NCBI GenBank assembly: GCA_026120035.1
Contig: JALRME010000037.1
Location: 284,001-348,000, forward strand
Direction: 5' to 3'
Length of the DNA stretch: 64,000 bases
Source of the DNA: Coleophoma eucalyptorum
Taxonomy: Eukaryota; Ascomycota; Leotiomycetes; Helotiales; Dermateaceae
Shown: one piece after another, positions 43,048 through 54,265 of the stretch
Position numbering within the stretch: position 1 is the first letter of the stretch
Layout: each line of letters starts with the position of its first letter
Translations under genes and position numbers: made by a program
The notes under the pieces: model-generated
Told to the model about the DNA's origin: nothing
The model's input: the letters and a program-made list of their open reading frames with translations, nothing else
Database searches by the model: none

Positions 43048-44905
43048 ACGTATATGATAAGCGAGTGTACCATACAAGCGAGTGTACCACTTTCTTAACT
43101 ACCCTATATGAAATTACTAAATCTACTATACCAACCCTATGAATCAACTACTATAGTATCTAAAATCACTAAATCTAATGATGAACTAGCTTCTCGACAC
43201 GTACGGGCATTATGACTAGGCTTTCTATATACCCTATAGCACCTGGTCTTTGTACGAGCCCCACTTTTAGTTCTTCTACCCTAACGAACTTCTTGGGTTA
43301 CCTAATCATTTATAGCCTTCTGGTTAGCTAACGCCTGACCTTCTTCTACTGTAAGGGTTCCTCTATGCTGTAGCCTAGTTTTTTTAGTCCGTCGACGTTT
43401 ACTAAGGGCTTTATTTGCCCTTCGTAGCGTAGAGTTCTCGGCTCGAAGAAGGGCTACTTCGTGTATTATTGCCTTTGCCCCCTTTGAAAACTGGTCTATA
43501 GCATCCAAAATTGGTGTTGGTAAGCTATTCTGGTGATTTGAAATCCGTGTCTTAATAAGACCAGTCTGAGAGTCAGCTTCAATTGGATTCTAGGGTGTTC
43601 TTGTAACCTAGGTATCACCTATAGCTATAGCTAGGGGTAGTGTTGGGGTCCGTAGCTGTACGTCTAGCTTGGATAAAACTCTCTCTGGGTCGTACGGTAC
43701 TAGGCTAGCTTCAGCAAAGCCTCCCTAGATGTTTTTTTCGGTTATAGCTTTGAAGAAAGCAGCCCGGAATCTATAGAGGAATTCAAGCTTACTAATATGG
43801 TTAACATATGCTCGTATCAAGTCCTCTATCTGTCGACCATATGCTTGCTTCAGAGGCCCAAAACAGCCTACGTCTAATGGCTGTAGAAGGTAGGAAGAAT
43901 GCGAAGGCATACAGAGGGTAATAATATCATACTCCTAGCAGTAAAGCTTAAAATCCGTAGAATGGTGGCTCTTATGGCCATCTAGGACTAGTAGACGATA
44001 TCTACCTTTCGTACGACCCTATGTATACTTATTGAAATACTTAATCCAATCTAGGCCTATAGGATTGATAGTCTAGCTATTATCTATAGTTGTAAGAGCC
44101 TAGGTAGCTAGTAGGTCGTATTCTTCGTACTAGTTCTATAGGTGATACTAGGCTGCTAGAATAATAAAAGGTAGAAGAGCCTACCCTATCGTAGAAACTC
44201 CTTGTATTACTATAGCCTATTCTCTATTCCTAGGCTGGGCTAATTTAGCCCTACTACGACCTTCTATAGTTGTAACTACTATTCCAGGGAATATTATACC
44301 TATCATAAACCCCGTTTCGTCAAAGTTATATATATCCTCGTCTACGATCCCGTACTTGGCTTTTGTATTCCGTACGAGCGCAAACTATGCTTTAATAACC
44401 TTCGGATCTTCGTATAAGGCTCTCTGGTAGTTGTATTTTCGAGTAAAGCGTATACGAAGCTCTGGCTGGCGCTATACAAAGTTATAGGCCTAGCGCTTAC
44501 CAACTGGAGGCGCGTCGCGTACACGTAGGAGTTAATTTGCTATATCTTTAACACTACTTAATCGAGGAGGAAATAATCGCGTCGCTAGTTCAATTATATA
44601 ACGTAGAATAGCTTCTTCTTCGAGTATTGTAAGTTTCTTCGAGTTTGATGGAGAATCACGTCGTAGAAGAATTCCGGCGCGTCGCCGTAGGATAGTAACA
44701 TACGAGATATTATAGGTCTTTGCTATAGCCCTAAGGCTTATTTTCGGGGTCGTACGAAGTATTTCGAGTACAAGGTTAACTCTGCTTTCATATGAAAGCT
44801 CTATTATGTTTCGTTGTAGAATTATAGTCTGTTAAAGTAAAAGTAGCGTGTTATACTAGAAAGTGGTACACTCGCTTGTATGGTACACTCGCTTATCATA
44901 TACGT
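43048..44905 (-). mobile_element. Fot1/pogo-type DNA transposon, 1858 bp, decayed (element A)
   Basis: Bounded by a 48-bp perfect inverted repeat (43048-43095 and 44858-44905) and a TA target duplication on both sides. The transposase is on the minus strand. The DDE_1 motif PSHSSYLLQPLDVGCFGPLK is at about 43910-43850 and the C-terminal basic coiled part (LRRANKALSKRRRTKK) at 43302-43508. Many in-frame TAG/TAA codons interrupt the rest, for example before EYDIITLC where CAG-to-TAG explains the stop. Length and structure fit Fot1-like elements (about 1.9 kb). Perfect ITRs with a dead transposase suggest recent movement in trans or fast RIP of the coding part. Confidence 0.9.
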
Positions 44906-45140
44906 TATATAAGTGAATGCTTCTTTGCCCAGTCACAATTGTAGGATGATTATCATATTGTTGTTATATAGATATTCTATTTAATTTCTTTTTTTTTTGT
45001 TTTGGTTTGAAATCAAAAGGATGTATATGTATTTATTGGAAGTAGCAACAACGATCGATTGCCGATTTGACATCAAACAAACTAGCAAGCAAGGATTGAC
45101 TTTTTTTTTTAATCTCAACGAACAAACAACCAACTAACTA
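44906..45140. other. Spacer between element A and the DPP III relic
   Basis: AT-rich with T-runs; nothing recognised. Confidence 0.5.
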
Positions 45141-47574
45141 TTAAACCCCTCTTTCAACCCATGACTGAATAATGCCCTCATTACTCTCCTCATACACCTT
45201 CACCTCGACACTGCCCCCCCTTGACAAAAGTATTCGGCTGCACGAACTTCCATCTTGGGTTCGGTTTCGAACACACAATCTGTCGCCACTGCTCGTACAC
45301 TCCGTCAACTGCACACATAGGTTCATAAAACTGCATGCAGGAGGAAAAATCGGCTGTGCAGCGCCAGATGTGCAACCAGCAGAGGTAGCGGCCTAGAGCG
45401 GGTTTGCCGTGCGAGATGATCTTGCTGCGGTTGACTAGGACGATGAGGGCCGAGGTGGTGGGGTCATGGGAGATTTGGATGACACCGCCACCATCTTGGA
45501 GGAGGTATTTGAGAATGGAGAAGTGGGCCTGGATCAGGTCAGGTTGAGTCAGGTTAGCTCAGAGTTAGGGTTTTTCTAGGACTTTATAATCTGGGGAAGT
45601 AAGAAGGAGATAAATAGGTAAACATACCTGGTGGTGGACTTGGCCCCAAGCTTTATTTTGAAAATTGTAATGTTCGAGAGCTTGAAGATCGTCGACACCA
45701 ATATTGAGATAGGTGGTGTAAAGAACTAAAAGTTTTAGGAGCCAGTCAGCAAGTTATGTACTGTACACCAGTTGTGGCACAAACTAACGGTCTTCAGCTG
45801 TGATTTCACTAGTATCAGTGTACCCGAAAATACTCAATAACTCTTTGTTATTCATGAGATATTCTGAAACCAAGATGGCACGACATTCCTCTACCGTTCC
45901 CGCCAGCTTCCCAAAAACGCCTATCCAGGTCTGGCCGGGCACGTAGTGCGATGTTACGGCTTTCCCGCTCAAGGGACTGATTAGTGGGTTCTGCTTGTCA
46001 AAGTTGTAGTTTCCTGGTGTGGTTTCACTGAGGAGTTTACCAGTGCCGTGGCCAACCAGCTCGGGGATAGCCGTGGTGATGAATCTGACAATGTGCGTGC
46101 TACTCTTGAACCGCTTTAGCTCTGATGGATTAACCCAGTGGCATGGCAGCTTGGGGTTATTGTTCATATTAAGACGATTTGCGACAACGATATTCTTGAA
46201 GCCGAAGTTTTCTCGGATGTATTCGTACTAAATCATTCATCAGTTTCTTTCCACTGGAGATGTCTTTCTGAAACTTACATTTGGAAGATTGGCGGCTTCG
46301 AAGACGATGCTACCGCATACGGTGAGCGCTATGAGAATTAATACGTCTCCATACTTTGCTATCAGAATAGAGGAGTGCTAACCATGCACACTGGTGAAGT
46401 CAGGAGCTTCGAACAGACTCTTCTCAAAGGGTCCTTTCCCGTCATTTACATTACACCCTCAACTGCCTATGGGAGCTGTCGAATGATCACACTTGAACTC
46501 TCGACGAAGTGCTTCAATCTCGACGTCTCATCTGGATCGGCGTTTCCTATCATGGCCTCCCACTCCGACCTAATCACAGCCGGCTCACGGTAAGGCGCGA
46601 TGAACCCAATCGAGTTCTCTAGTCTTGCAGACACATCCGTCACCCATGCTTTCTGCGACTCCTGGAAAACATCTAAGCTGCCAGTGCGAAAGCACTCGAT
46701 GTAATGGTCCAGGAACAGAGCTTGCTTGCTATTGCTTGCATATTCTTATGCCTCTATCAGAGAGATGCAGACTTTTGACAATTCTCCTGAGTGATCGCCT
46801 CTGACAAGAAACATGCCATCTGCGAGTTTACGTAGATTGTTCGAGGAAACATCAGTCTCCGAAGAAGCTTGTAACAGCTGGTACACAGGTTTGCCATCCT
46901 CAACCACTTTCCGAATTCTAGTATTCTCGGGTCCAATGGAGCATTTGTTCATAACCTTCGACACCTTGGCGATCTCCTCTGGGGAAATGAGTTCAGTGCC
47001 AGGATAATAGCCCGACTGCGCGTTCTCGCTAGGATATCCCAGGTTGAATGGTGTGACTGCCAACAACGGGCCGATGAACTTCTCCAGACCAGCATTCGTC
47101 TTGGGGGAGATACTTGCAACCTTATGAAGGGCTTCGATAGTTAAATCAGGGACAAACTTTTGATCACCTTCGCCCTATTTAAAATCAGCGCTGATGCCAA
47201 CTACAACAACACCAACAACAACCGCTACTACCACAGCTTGCCGAACTTACATAAAAGTTACCTAAGTTGCAGAGGAACATGGCAGCATATTCCAAAAAGG
47301 ATTCGAGCTCTTCACATGTGATATTGCATTGCGTTACTAAGGTATCCCATTCCCCATCGCAGACATGATAGAGATCCATGATGAAGTTGAAGCTGTCGGG
47401 GCTTTCTGGCGACACCTGGCGCATAATGATCTTGCTTCCATGCCAGGCGGCTCGTGCAAGATGGTGGGCGTAAAGCTTCTCACGCAGCTTGAGACCATCA
47501 AAGATCGGCTTGATGGTAAGCTGATGGATTGTAGCACCGGGAGACGGGATTTGGGAGCTCTTAATGGGAGACAT
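45141..47574 (-). pseudogene. Dipeptidyl-peptidase III (M49) pseudogene
   Basis: Nearly full-length relic of a cytosolic zinc dipeptidyl-peptidase III. In order: DGLKLREKLYAHHLARAAWHG, exon junction NFY-GEGDQKFVP (47251/47174), GYPSENAQSGYYPGTELISP, GPENTRIRKVV, HYIECFRTGSLDVFQESQKAW, NFGFKNIVVANRLN, the zinc-site region ending ELVGHGTGKLL, EECRA, and WKFVQPNTF near the end. Lesions: TAA at 46746-46748 in an otherwise continuing frame; frame loss near 46470; a frameshift at a 7-C run (45214-45220); and the zinc motif HEXXGH reads PELVGH because CAC became CCC at 46063-46065. The Glu of EECRA is kept. The first zinc-binding His is gone, so even a spliced or corrected product would be catalytically dead. 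Confidence 0.85.
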
Positions 47575-48863
47575 GATGATGGTGGATGTTGAAAATGTCT
47601 GCAGTAAAGGAAGATAGAATTAACTGGAGGTTTGGAGAGAAAAGAGACTGTGGACGCACCCCCCTCCTTTCTCCCCCCCTTCCATCTGGTGTGCATGTCG
47701 ATGCAGATGTCATTGGGCAGACGAGGAATAGAGGCTCTCATACTTGAATAATGTACAGTACATACCACGGTGCTGTATTATAATCACATGAAGCACGTGA
47801 TGTGCATGCATTCATATCAGGACAGGACTTATGTAGTGTATTCACTTATATAAAGTCAGCCCACGTAATTCACAGCAAGCGGGGTATCACTGGCTGTACT
47901 GCACCAAGCAGCGCCAGTACCATGTGATAATGCTGCACTACAGCAGTTCGTGGGCCCTGTCTGTGCTGCACCGTACCGCAGTGATCTTTCCCCGCCCCGA
48001 TGGGACAACTATCCAGTCGGTATGAATACAGTACAGTAGTGCATCAATTTGGTTTGCCAACCGGTAAATATAGGGCGAGGGGGAACTCCCGTACTGCCGT
48101 CATCGCAAATCATGCTCCATAATAATACGGTATTGTTGTTCGCGCGCTCGCTCGGCTAATCAGAGCCATGAGCAGCCCTCCCTTTGGCCGCGAAACCTTG
48201 CGGCATGTTGTATTACTCGCAAACATCTGTGGTGGTGTTATTCGACAGAGTGAGGACTCAAAAATAACTATGCAATCAACGCATGCCCAGCTGCATTGCC
48301 TCCTTCGACAGTTAAATTGAGCAGGTAAAGAGGAGGACTACCTTCGTCCCTCCAACTCGCTCGAGCTTCTCTTTCGTCCATTATTCACATTTGCAGGGAA
48401 TGCCAACATTAGGCTTCCAAGCAAGCGATATATGGTTTGTGTATCAAACACCAGCAATTCAATGGGTTTACTACCAAATCATAACGGGGTAGAACGAGGC
48501 TCCACCGTATTCAACCTCACTTTAATTGCAAGCTTCTTTGAGTTGACATGGCTTCCACAAGAACAACCAAAAGCCTTTGGCTGTCTACTCTTTGACAGCC
48601 ACATGGAAGAAAGCTTCGCCACTCTACCACAGGCACCACAAGAATCGTGTATGGGCAGCTGGTGTTAGCATAGCCTCTGTAACTTCAGCCATTCGGTCAG
48701 CAGAATTATTGCTTTGCTTACTCCAATTCTGTCCTTCTCTTGTCTCATAAGGCTATGTTGAACTTCTGAGGCTCGTGTTTACCAGTCTAGTACAGACCTC
48801 AATAACTTTGTTTGTTGTAGTCGTAAACACGACCCATATATATATATCTTGTCCTTTACCGAC
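47575..48863. other. Intergenic, 1.3 kb
   Basis: Former promoter of the DPP III gene and GC-richer sequence; a 78-codon frame at 48432-48668 has no family features. Short GTACAGTA/TACAGTAC-like palindromic words recur between 47750 and 48035. No gene called. Confidence 0.45.
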
Positions 48864-49720
48864 ATGTCGTCTGATCCAAATCTAAAAGATCTCGAGGCCC
48901 AAGAGTGTGGGAGCCCCTCTTCAAAGGGTACAGTTTCGACACCGAGGTCTTGGTCGACCATATGGCGACATCCAACAGATATTCCACAGGTGAGATTCCT
49001 GTATTTGTGATGTTATTTACTTGCTTGTCATCCACTAAGTATAAATCCCGTAGCAATCGTTTAATATGCTTTCCCTGAAACGCAAAGCAGGTAAGTCATC
49101 GAAGTGTCAGTTGTCCAAGAGTATTCAAAAATAAAACTAATAAAATTTTCCTAGTTGCAGAGAACATGTCCTTGGATATTCGTCTCCAAGCAATAGAACT
49201 GCTCTTTGGGCTCGGAAATAAACACGCACAACAATGACCAGGAGTTCGTGTTTTCTGTAGCCTTATGGAATACAAGTTTGAAATTCTGCTACGTGAGGAG
49301 TTCGACGTCATCTGGAGAATTCTGAAGGAAAAGAGGCCAACAGAAGCTCTTGATGGCTGGCGGTGGTGCCTTGCAGTGCTCCGGACTCTGCAAGAGGATG
49401 CAAGTGCCAGTATGGAGAACGTGTACCGGGATCTGATCAAAGACAACTCAACTGAATTCAGTACTTCTGAGAAAGACTACGCTCTTCTTGCAATCTTTGC
49501 AGTATTTTGCTGGACATCAATGACGCTAGATCCGGATCTGGAACTAGATCAGACTAATAATGAATTGACGGGAAACAATCGACAATTGTCTTTCCGCGCA
49601 AAAGGAACCCGCAAGGTAGATGAGGCTCCCCAGCTTTCCCTAAGCCAAGGTTCCAAACGGCCAATCTTTAAGGTCTTCCCGTTGGTTAAGGGATTCATTA
49701 GAAGATTTTGGACATTCTAG
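48864..49720 (+). CDS. Hypothetical protein with an in-frame TGA, about 240 codons
   Basis: Three exons: 48864-48989 (MSSDPNLKDLEAQECGSPSS...), 49054-49090 (QSFNMLSLKRKA) and 49155-49720 (AENMSLDIRLQAIELLFG...), with GT-AG introns and consistent phases. The third exon runs in frame through one TGA (about 49234-49236) into MEYKFEILLREEFDVIWRIL and WRWCLAVLRTLQEDASASME, an acidic-aromatic helical protein ending GFIRRFWTF. I do not recognise the family. Either the TGA is a nonsense mutation (CGA-to-TGA, RIP-like), or the short stretch around it is frameshifted: the other frame there reads NNDQEFVFSVAL, which is also protein-like. Function unknown. Confidence 0.45.
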
Positions 49721-50109
49721 CCCAGCGGCTGGAGCCACAGATACAGGTACACTTCATGAATCGAGTGTTAACTTCTTCTCGCTGCATACGATAGGTCGGG
49801 TGCGGGTGAAGTGGGTTGAGGAACTGGCATCTCATCTTGCTTTCGACCGACAATCGCGAGCACTTTCCGTGTTCTGCTTGCCTACCTTCTGCGTTAGTAG
49901 CATTTTGCGGACCCAAGAAATCAAAGTTCTTCAGCAGTGAGTCTATATATTTCGCACACACACACACACACAATCAGTCTTCCTCCACCCCTTCACCAAG
50001 TCTAAATCCCAATCCACCTATAACCCGCCTCCAACCTCGACGTATTGAGTTGCAGAACATACATTTAAGTATTTATTTGATTATTTAACTCTTAATGTTG
50101 GTTGATCTG

Positions 50110-50192
50110 TACCTCTTATTTCAACTGTAATAGACAGGTCAAAATCGTAAGGTAAAAATGTAGATGATTCTTCTAAGTGAGTATGATGGTGG
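50110..50192 (+). repeat. Dispersed repeat, copy 1 (copy 2 at 63909-64000)
   Basis: The block beginning TACCTCTTATTTCAACTGTA and ending TTCTAAGTGAGTATGATGG recurs at the right edge of the window as TACCTCTCATTTCAGCTGTA ... TTCTAAGTGAGTGTGATGG. Most differences are transitions. Probably mutated copies of one transposable-element end. Confidence 0.55.
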
Positions 50193-50793
50193 CCATATAA
50201 ATACTCCTATTGAGTATTGATTCGACCTCCGTTACAATACAATCATAGTGTTTGCATTCGAGCACACACATGCACAGGCGTGTGGTGTAACGATATTCCA
50301 AATGTATACATATGTAGGTGGTGTGGCAATATACCCCTACATGCATGCCGTATAACGATGTTCCAAACACGTGCAGGTGATATAACTATATACCAACACT
50401 TAATTAACTAATAAAGTAAACAAAGGCAATCGTAAGCAAAGACCATGGCCTTCTGCCCAACTCCCCGCACAGGCCCATACTTGATTAATCAAAGCCGAGT
50501 AACTCACATTCCCCCACCTTTGTTGCCACACAATATACACACTGATTTATTAGGTGCTGCTTGGACATATATCAAATTTCTATGCACTGTATTAAGGAGG
50601 GGTACTGAACTCATTCAAGCAACAAATTTATCACTCTATCTACCATCCCGCCCTGTCTTTCCTCCTTCTTCATTTCATTCTACTCTGGCTAATTTCTCTT
50701 CCCCCGCCCTCTCTCTGCCCTAGCCTCCTAATCTCCCTTTCAACATGCTTTCCTCGGTCACACTCAGCCTTCACCTGCCTAGTGACCTGCTTT

Positions 50794-50823
50794 TCTTCTT
50801 CTTCTTCTTCTTCTTCTTCTTCT
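50794..50823 (+). repeat. (TTC)n microsatellite
   Basis: About ten TTC units. No other meaning seen. Confidence 0.85.
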
Positions 50824-50988
50824 CTTGCTCCTCTTCAAGGCTCTCACTAACTTATCATTATTATTATCGTGGCTTTGGCTGCGGTTGCGGCCTCGGCCAA
50901 TATCTAGATCGTGATCGTGGATTTGTAATGGGTTTTCTTGTAGTTCTTGGAGTGAAATAGGAATATTAGCAAAGATCGTGACACTATT

Positions 50989-51642
50989 TGACATGAAATC
51001 ACGTGGTTACGTGCTAATCGAGAGCTGCAGCTCGATTACACTTTATTCCGGATAAGAAGGTGTCGCGTTTCGATCTAAGCTTATCGAGGGCCGGCGTAAT
51101 GGCGCCGTAATGGTACCGTACTAGCTATACGCGTAGGTTATCCTTCTTCAATAACAATAATCCAAGTGTATTGTAGCGTCTTGAGGGCTGTAATTCTTAA
51201 ATACATTAGATATTCCCCTCGCGTAACGACGGAAGAGAATCTCCCGCGTCGACGTTACCTCTCTACCTGAAACCACCCGTACGGACATCTTATAACTGAA
51301 GGCCTCTATAGAAGTCCCTCAAGGACCTTATAGAGTTACCGGATTATCCTATCACTTATCTTTTTATCTAATTTCTGTCTTTAGCGAAGTTGTTCTTCTA
51401 GAAAGGTATAAAAGACTTTGATCAAATTATAGTTTCGTAAAACGTTTTTTTCTTTTTAAAAAATTGTTCTTAACTTCGAGCTATAAGATCAAGTAAATAG
51501 ATTGTCTTTTAAAGATAACTAGAAAAGAGTTTTCTGCTTCTTTAATATACTAATTAGAATTCAAGCTGAAGCTAGAGTTCGAAAGAATCAAGAGTGTGCT
51601 TAATTCTCCTCAGCCTATGGTCGTATGTGAAAGATAATAGCA
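50989..51642. mobile_element. Probable solo LTR, 654 bp
   Basis: Starts TGACATGAAATCACG and ends AAGATAATAGCA (TG...CA), flanked on both sides by the same five bases CTATT (50984-50988 and 51643-51647). The interior has a TATAAAAG box at about 51406-51413 and richer GC at the 5' end, as in a retrotransposon LTR. No internal gag/pol sequence and no second LTR are present, so recombination to a solo LTR is likely. The identical flank extends to 10 bp (CACTATTTGA) because the LTR ends share bases with the flanks. Confidence 0.6.
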
Positions 51643-51711
51643 CTATTTGATCTATATTCCAGGTACGATTACATCAGGCGTAAGAAATAAAAGAAAAATA
51701 GACAAAATCAT

Positions 51712-51755
51712 ACCACAGTAGGTATTCACTAGTGGTTACTCACCAAACTACTAAT
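51712..51755 (+). repeat. Short repeat shared with 18755-18795
   Basis: GTATTCACTAGTGG..ACTCACC here matches GTATTCGCTAGTTG..ACCCACC near 18758; about 33 of 40 bases agree and most differences are transitions. Similar to the end of a fungal DNA element, but no partner end was found. Confidence 0.4.
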
Positions 51756-51981
51756 AGGGAGCGAGACGCCTAGAGGAACATTATTATAGGTGCGGGGTCT
51801 CGCTCTGCCCAAGCCGCGCTTGTCACAATTATGGTCGTATAGCTGAGTGAAGTCTATAATGCAATACAGGTGCCGAATCCTATGATATATTATAATCCTT
51901 AGGTGTCACACTAATCTATTGACCTAGGACCTAAGGGTTTTGACATAACAGCTAGTCAAACTCTCATCTTTAGGCTGAGAT

Positions 51982-53081
51982 TCAAAATCCAAGCAGAGAA
52001 AACCTCTCTTTATTTTCAAACATTGCACTCAAAGTTTCTTCGAGCCCTTGAGGTGTTTCTTCCGGGAATCTGATATTATCATATGGTTTAGGTAGTAGGG
52101 TTCTTCCAGTACCTTGGATAACTTGATGTGAAGCTTCAAGTTCTGCATCCACATCACCAGAAGCAATTGCCTATATTTCAAGTCATTAACTCAACCAAGA
52201 ACTAACTTTGCTCGGAGTACTCACTCTGAACTGATTAGACCTAACCTCATCTACAGATTTGTACGTTACCGTCCATTTGACGCCCTGAATCTTTTCCAAA
52301 GTAGCGAATATCGTTTTCCAGGAGAAATTACCCCCAATGAATCGGTAGGTACGTTCTGGTGCTGTAACCGGATCTAGTAGTGTGCAAACAAGGTACTTTG
52401 CTGCACTGATTTCAATCAAAACAAGTCAACATAAATCCAACCGTCCAGAGTGGAAGAAGTACGTACTCATTGACAGAAATAAGGGACTGCTCCATCTCCG
52501 GCTTTCCTACAATTTGCGCAATATGTGTCTTTGGATTAATACCAAAGTGCGGTATAGGAGCCCACTCCGTGAATCGTCCGTTCAAGAAGTACGTATAACC
52601 AAATCCTGGGTTCTGCGCTGCTTTCATAGCCAGATGTTCCCGCGTGATGACTTTATCACGGTAATAACGCTCGCTCCAGTTTTCTCCTACTGTTAGATCG
52701 GCACCAAACTCGGAGGGATACCAATGCTTGACACCAGCTGAGATCGATGTCGAGATAAGTTCAGGTTGCTTCTTTAGAGCATGATTTCCAAGTGCCGCGA
52801 TCACTACGTCGAAACCTGATCAAATTTAGCTAGACAGTTCTTATTCTAGCGATTAACTTGCCTTTAAATGGAATAGGATCCCTAGGATATGCTTTCACAA
52901 GTTCAACTCCTTGTTTGGCATAGCTCTCTAGAATGCGAGACTTCTCAGGACACAGAGGTCTGCTCTCGTCAATAAATGCACCAATGCGGGTAAAGCTGGA
53001 TTTCTGGCGGATCAGCTCGGGGACAATGAATTGACCGAAGCCGCCTGTAGGGCCAAGCACAAGTACTGAAGTCAATACCAT
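51982..53081 (-). CDS. NmrA-like / isoflavone-reductase-like NAD(P)-binding protein, 312 aa
   Basis: Atypical SDR of the NmrA/PCBER group: NADPH-binding reductase or redox-sensing regulator, cytosolic. Exons in transcript order 53081-52862, 52815-52467, 52405-52225, 52170-51982 (939 nt, in phase). The nucleotide loop VLVLGPTGGFGQFIVPELI is at residues 6-24, then FDVVIAALGNHALKKQPELI, the motif GVKHWYPSEFG (family pattern GVKRFIPSEFG), RYYRDKVITREHL with a Lys at the catalytic position, and C-terminal RTYRFIGGNFSW and RFPEETPQGLEE. Intron 1 (52816-52861, 46 nt) is GC-AG with a consensus GCAAGT donor; only this joins PFKG to FDVV in frame. It is an intact gene between a solo LTR and a Fot1-like element. 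Confidence 0.88.
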
Positions 53082-54265
53082 CTCAAGTTATCTGCTGTTG
53101 GGATGGTTGGATAGATACTATGTTTGTAAGGGTTTAATTTGGATAGCTAGGCCCGATATTCACTTTCACTAAATGACAGTATAAGGATGTACTTATATAG
53201 AGCTTTTCACGGCCGCTTGCGGTAAGCCCCCGGTACTATTAACACTTGCCTTGGCGGAGCTGCTGATTCTTTGAATGCCTTTGTGCGCTATTCCAAGACT
53301 GCAATTGGCCGCTCAATAATAAAGGATGATTCGTAATCGTTCAACTGTAGCCTTTCCGAATGATTAGTCGCGATTGCTTTGACTTTGCACATATGGATAC
53401 CTAGGCACGGAGGATTAATGATCAAAAATCCCCTGACCAGTCCTATCATAGAGAGCTCGAGTAGCGCCGCGAATCTCACGAACTCCGCAAGCCCCGACGC
53501 CCAGATATCGTATCTTCTACGACCCAGAGATGTATCGGGGTTTGTTTTTGACACACGGCCATTCAGACTTCCACTCATGCTTGCAGCTGCGGCTGTGGCG
53601 CCCAAGTAGTATATGCCGGACCAGATCCGTACAGACCCGTACATTTCCTTGCTTAGCCGGCGTCCTTACATATGCTGAAAACTAGCCCAGGTAATTTGTC
53701 AAAGCTATCAAGATGACATGCATAATCACTCAAAATACAAACTATCTAGAGCACAACCCAACCACAGAAGTCCTGCCATTTTGGCAGACCTAAGGCATTC
53801 TCCGGGCTAAGATCCATGATATACCATGCCTAGAATATAGTCACTGAATGGCGTATAGTTATTTGCACTCGTGAGACCTTTCAAACTCATGATGACTGTG
53901 TATGTTATACTATTCCTCTAAACCTCTAGCTATCTGCTTTCTCAAATCACTGTGGCGGCTTCTTCGGCAGCCACTTTCTCACAACCGCTACGCGTCAATG
54001 GACTCGATTACATTCCACCGTCAGCCAAAATTTTGGAATCCTTGTTTGAAGGTAACCCCCTGAGGGCAAACGAATTCCATCATCTTGAGTTGAGACTGGA
54101 TATTATGTTTTGGAAAGGTTCGAAGGTAAAGACTGGCGTCAAATTATAAAGAATGCAAACTTTAATATTAATAAAGGAGAACTATATAATGTTGAGAGTA
54201 ACAATAATTTAATAGCGTATATGTTTTAGCGCGGTATCAATTGAATTCTGATTCTTAATCCTATA
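53082..54265. other. Intergenic, 1.18 kb
   Basis: Promoter of the NmrA-like gene and, at 53288-53644 (-), a 118-codon frame beginning MYGSVRIWSGIYYLG with one hydrophobic stretch and no family I know. Nothing else recognised. Confidence 0.4.

Larger units (their letters stand above)
49721..50988. other. Intergenic with simple repeats
   Basis: Holds (CA)n at about 49957-49972, a (TTC)n run at 50794-50823 and the dispersed repeat at 50110-50192. No gene recognised. Confidence 0.5.

Noticed and set aside
45141..47574. Annotating several small genes across the DPP III region
   Set aside because: All pieces align in order to one M49 peptidase, so one broken gene explains them.
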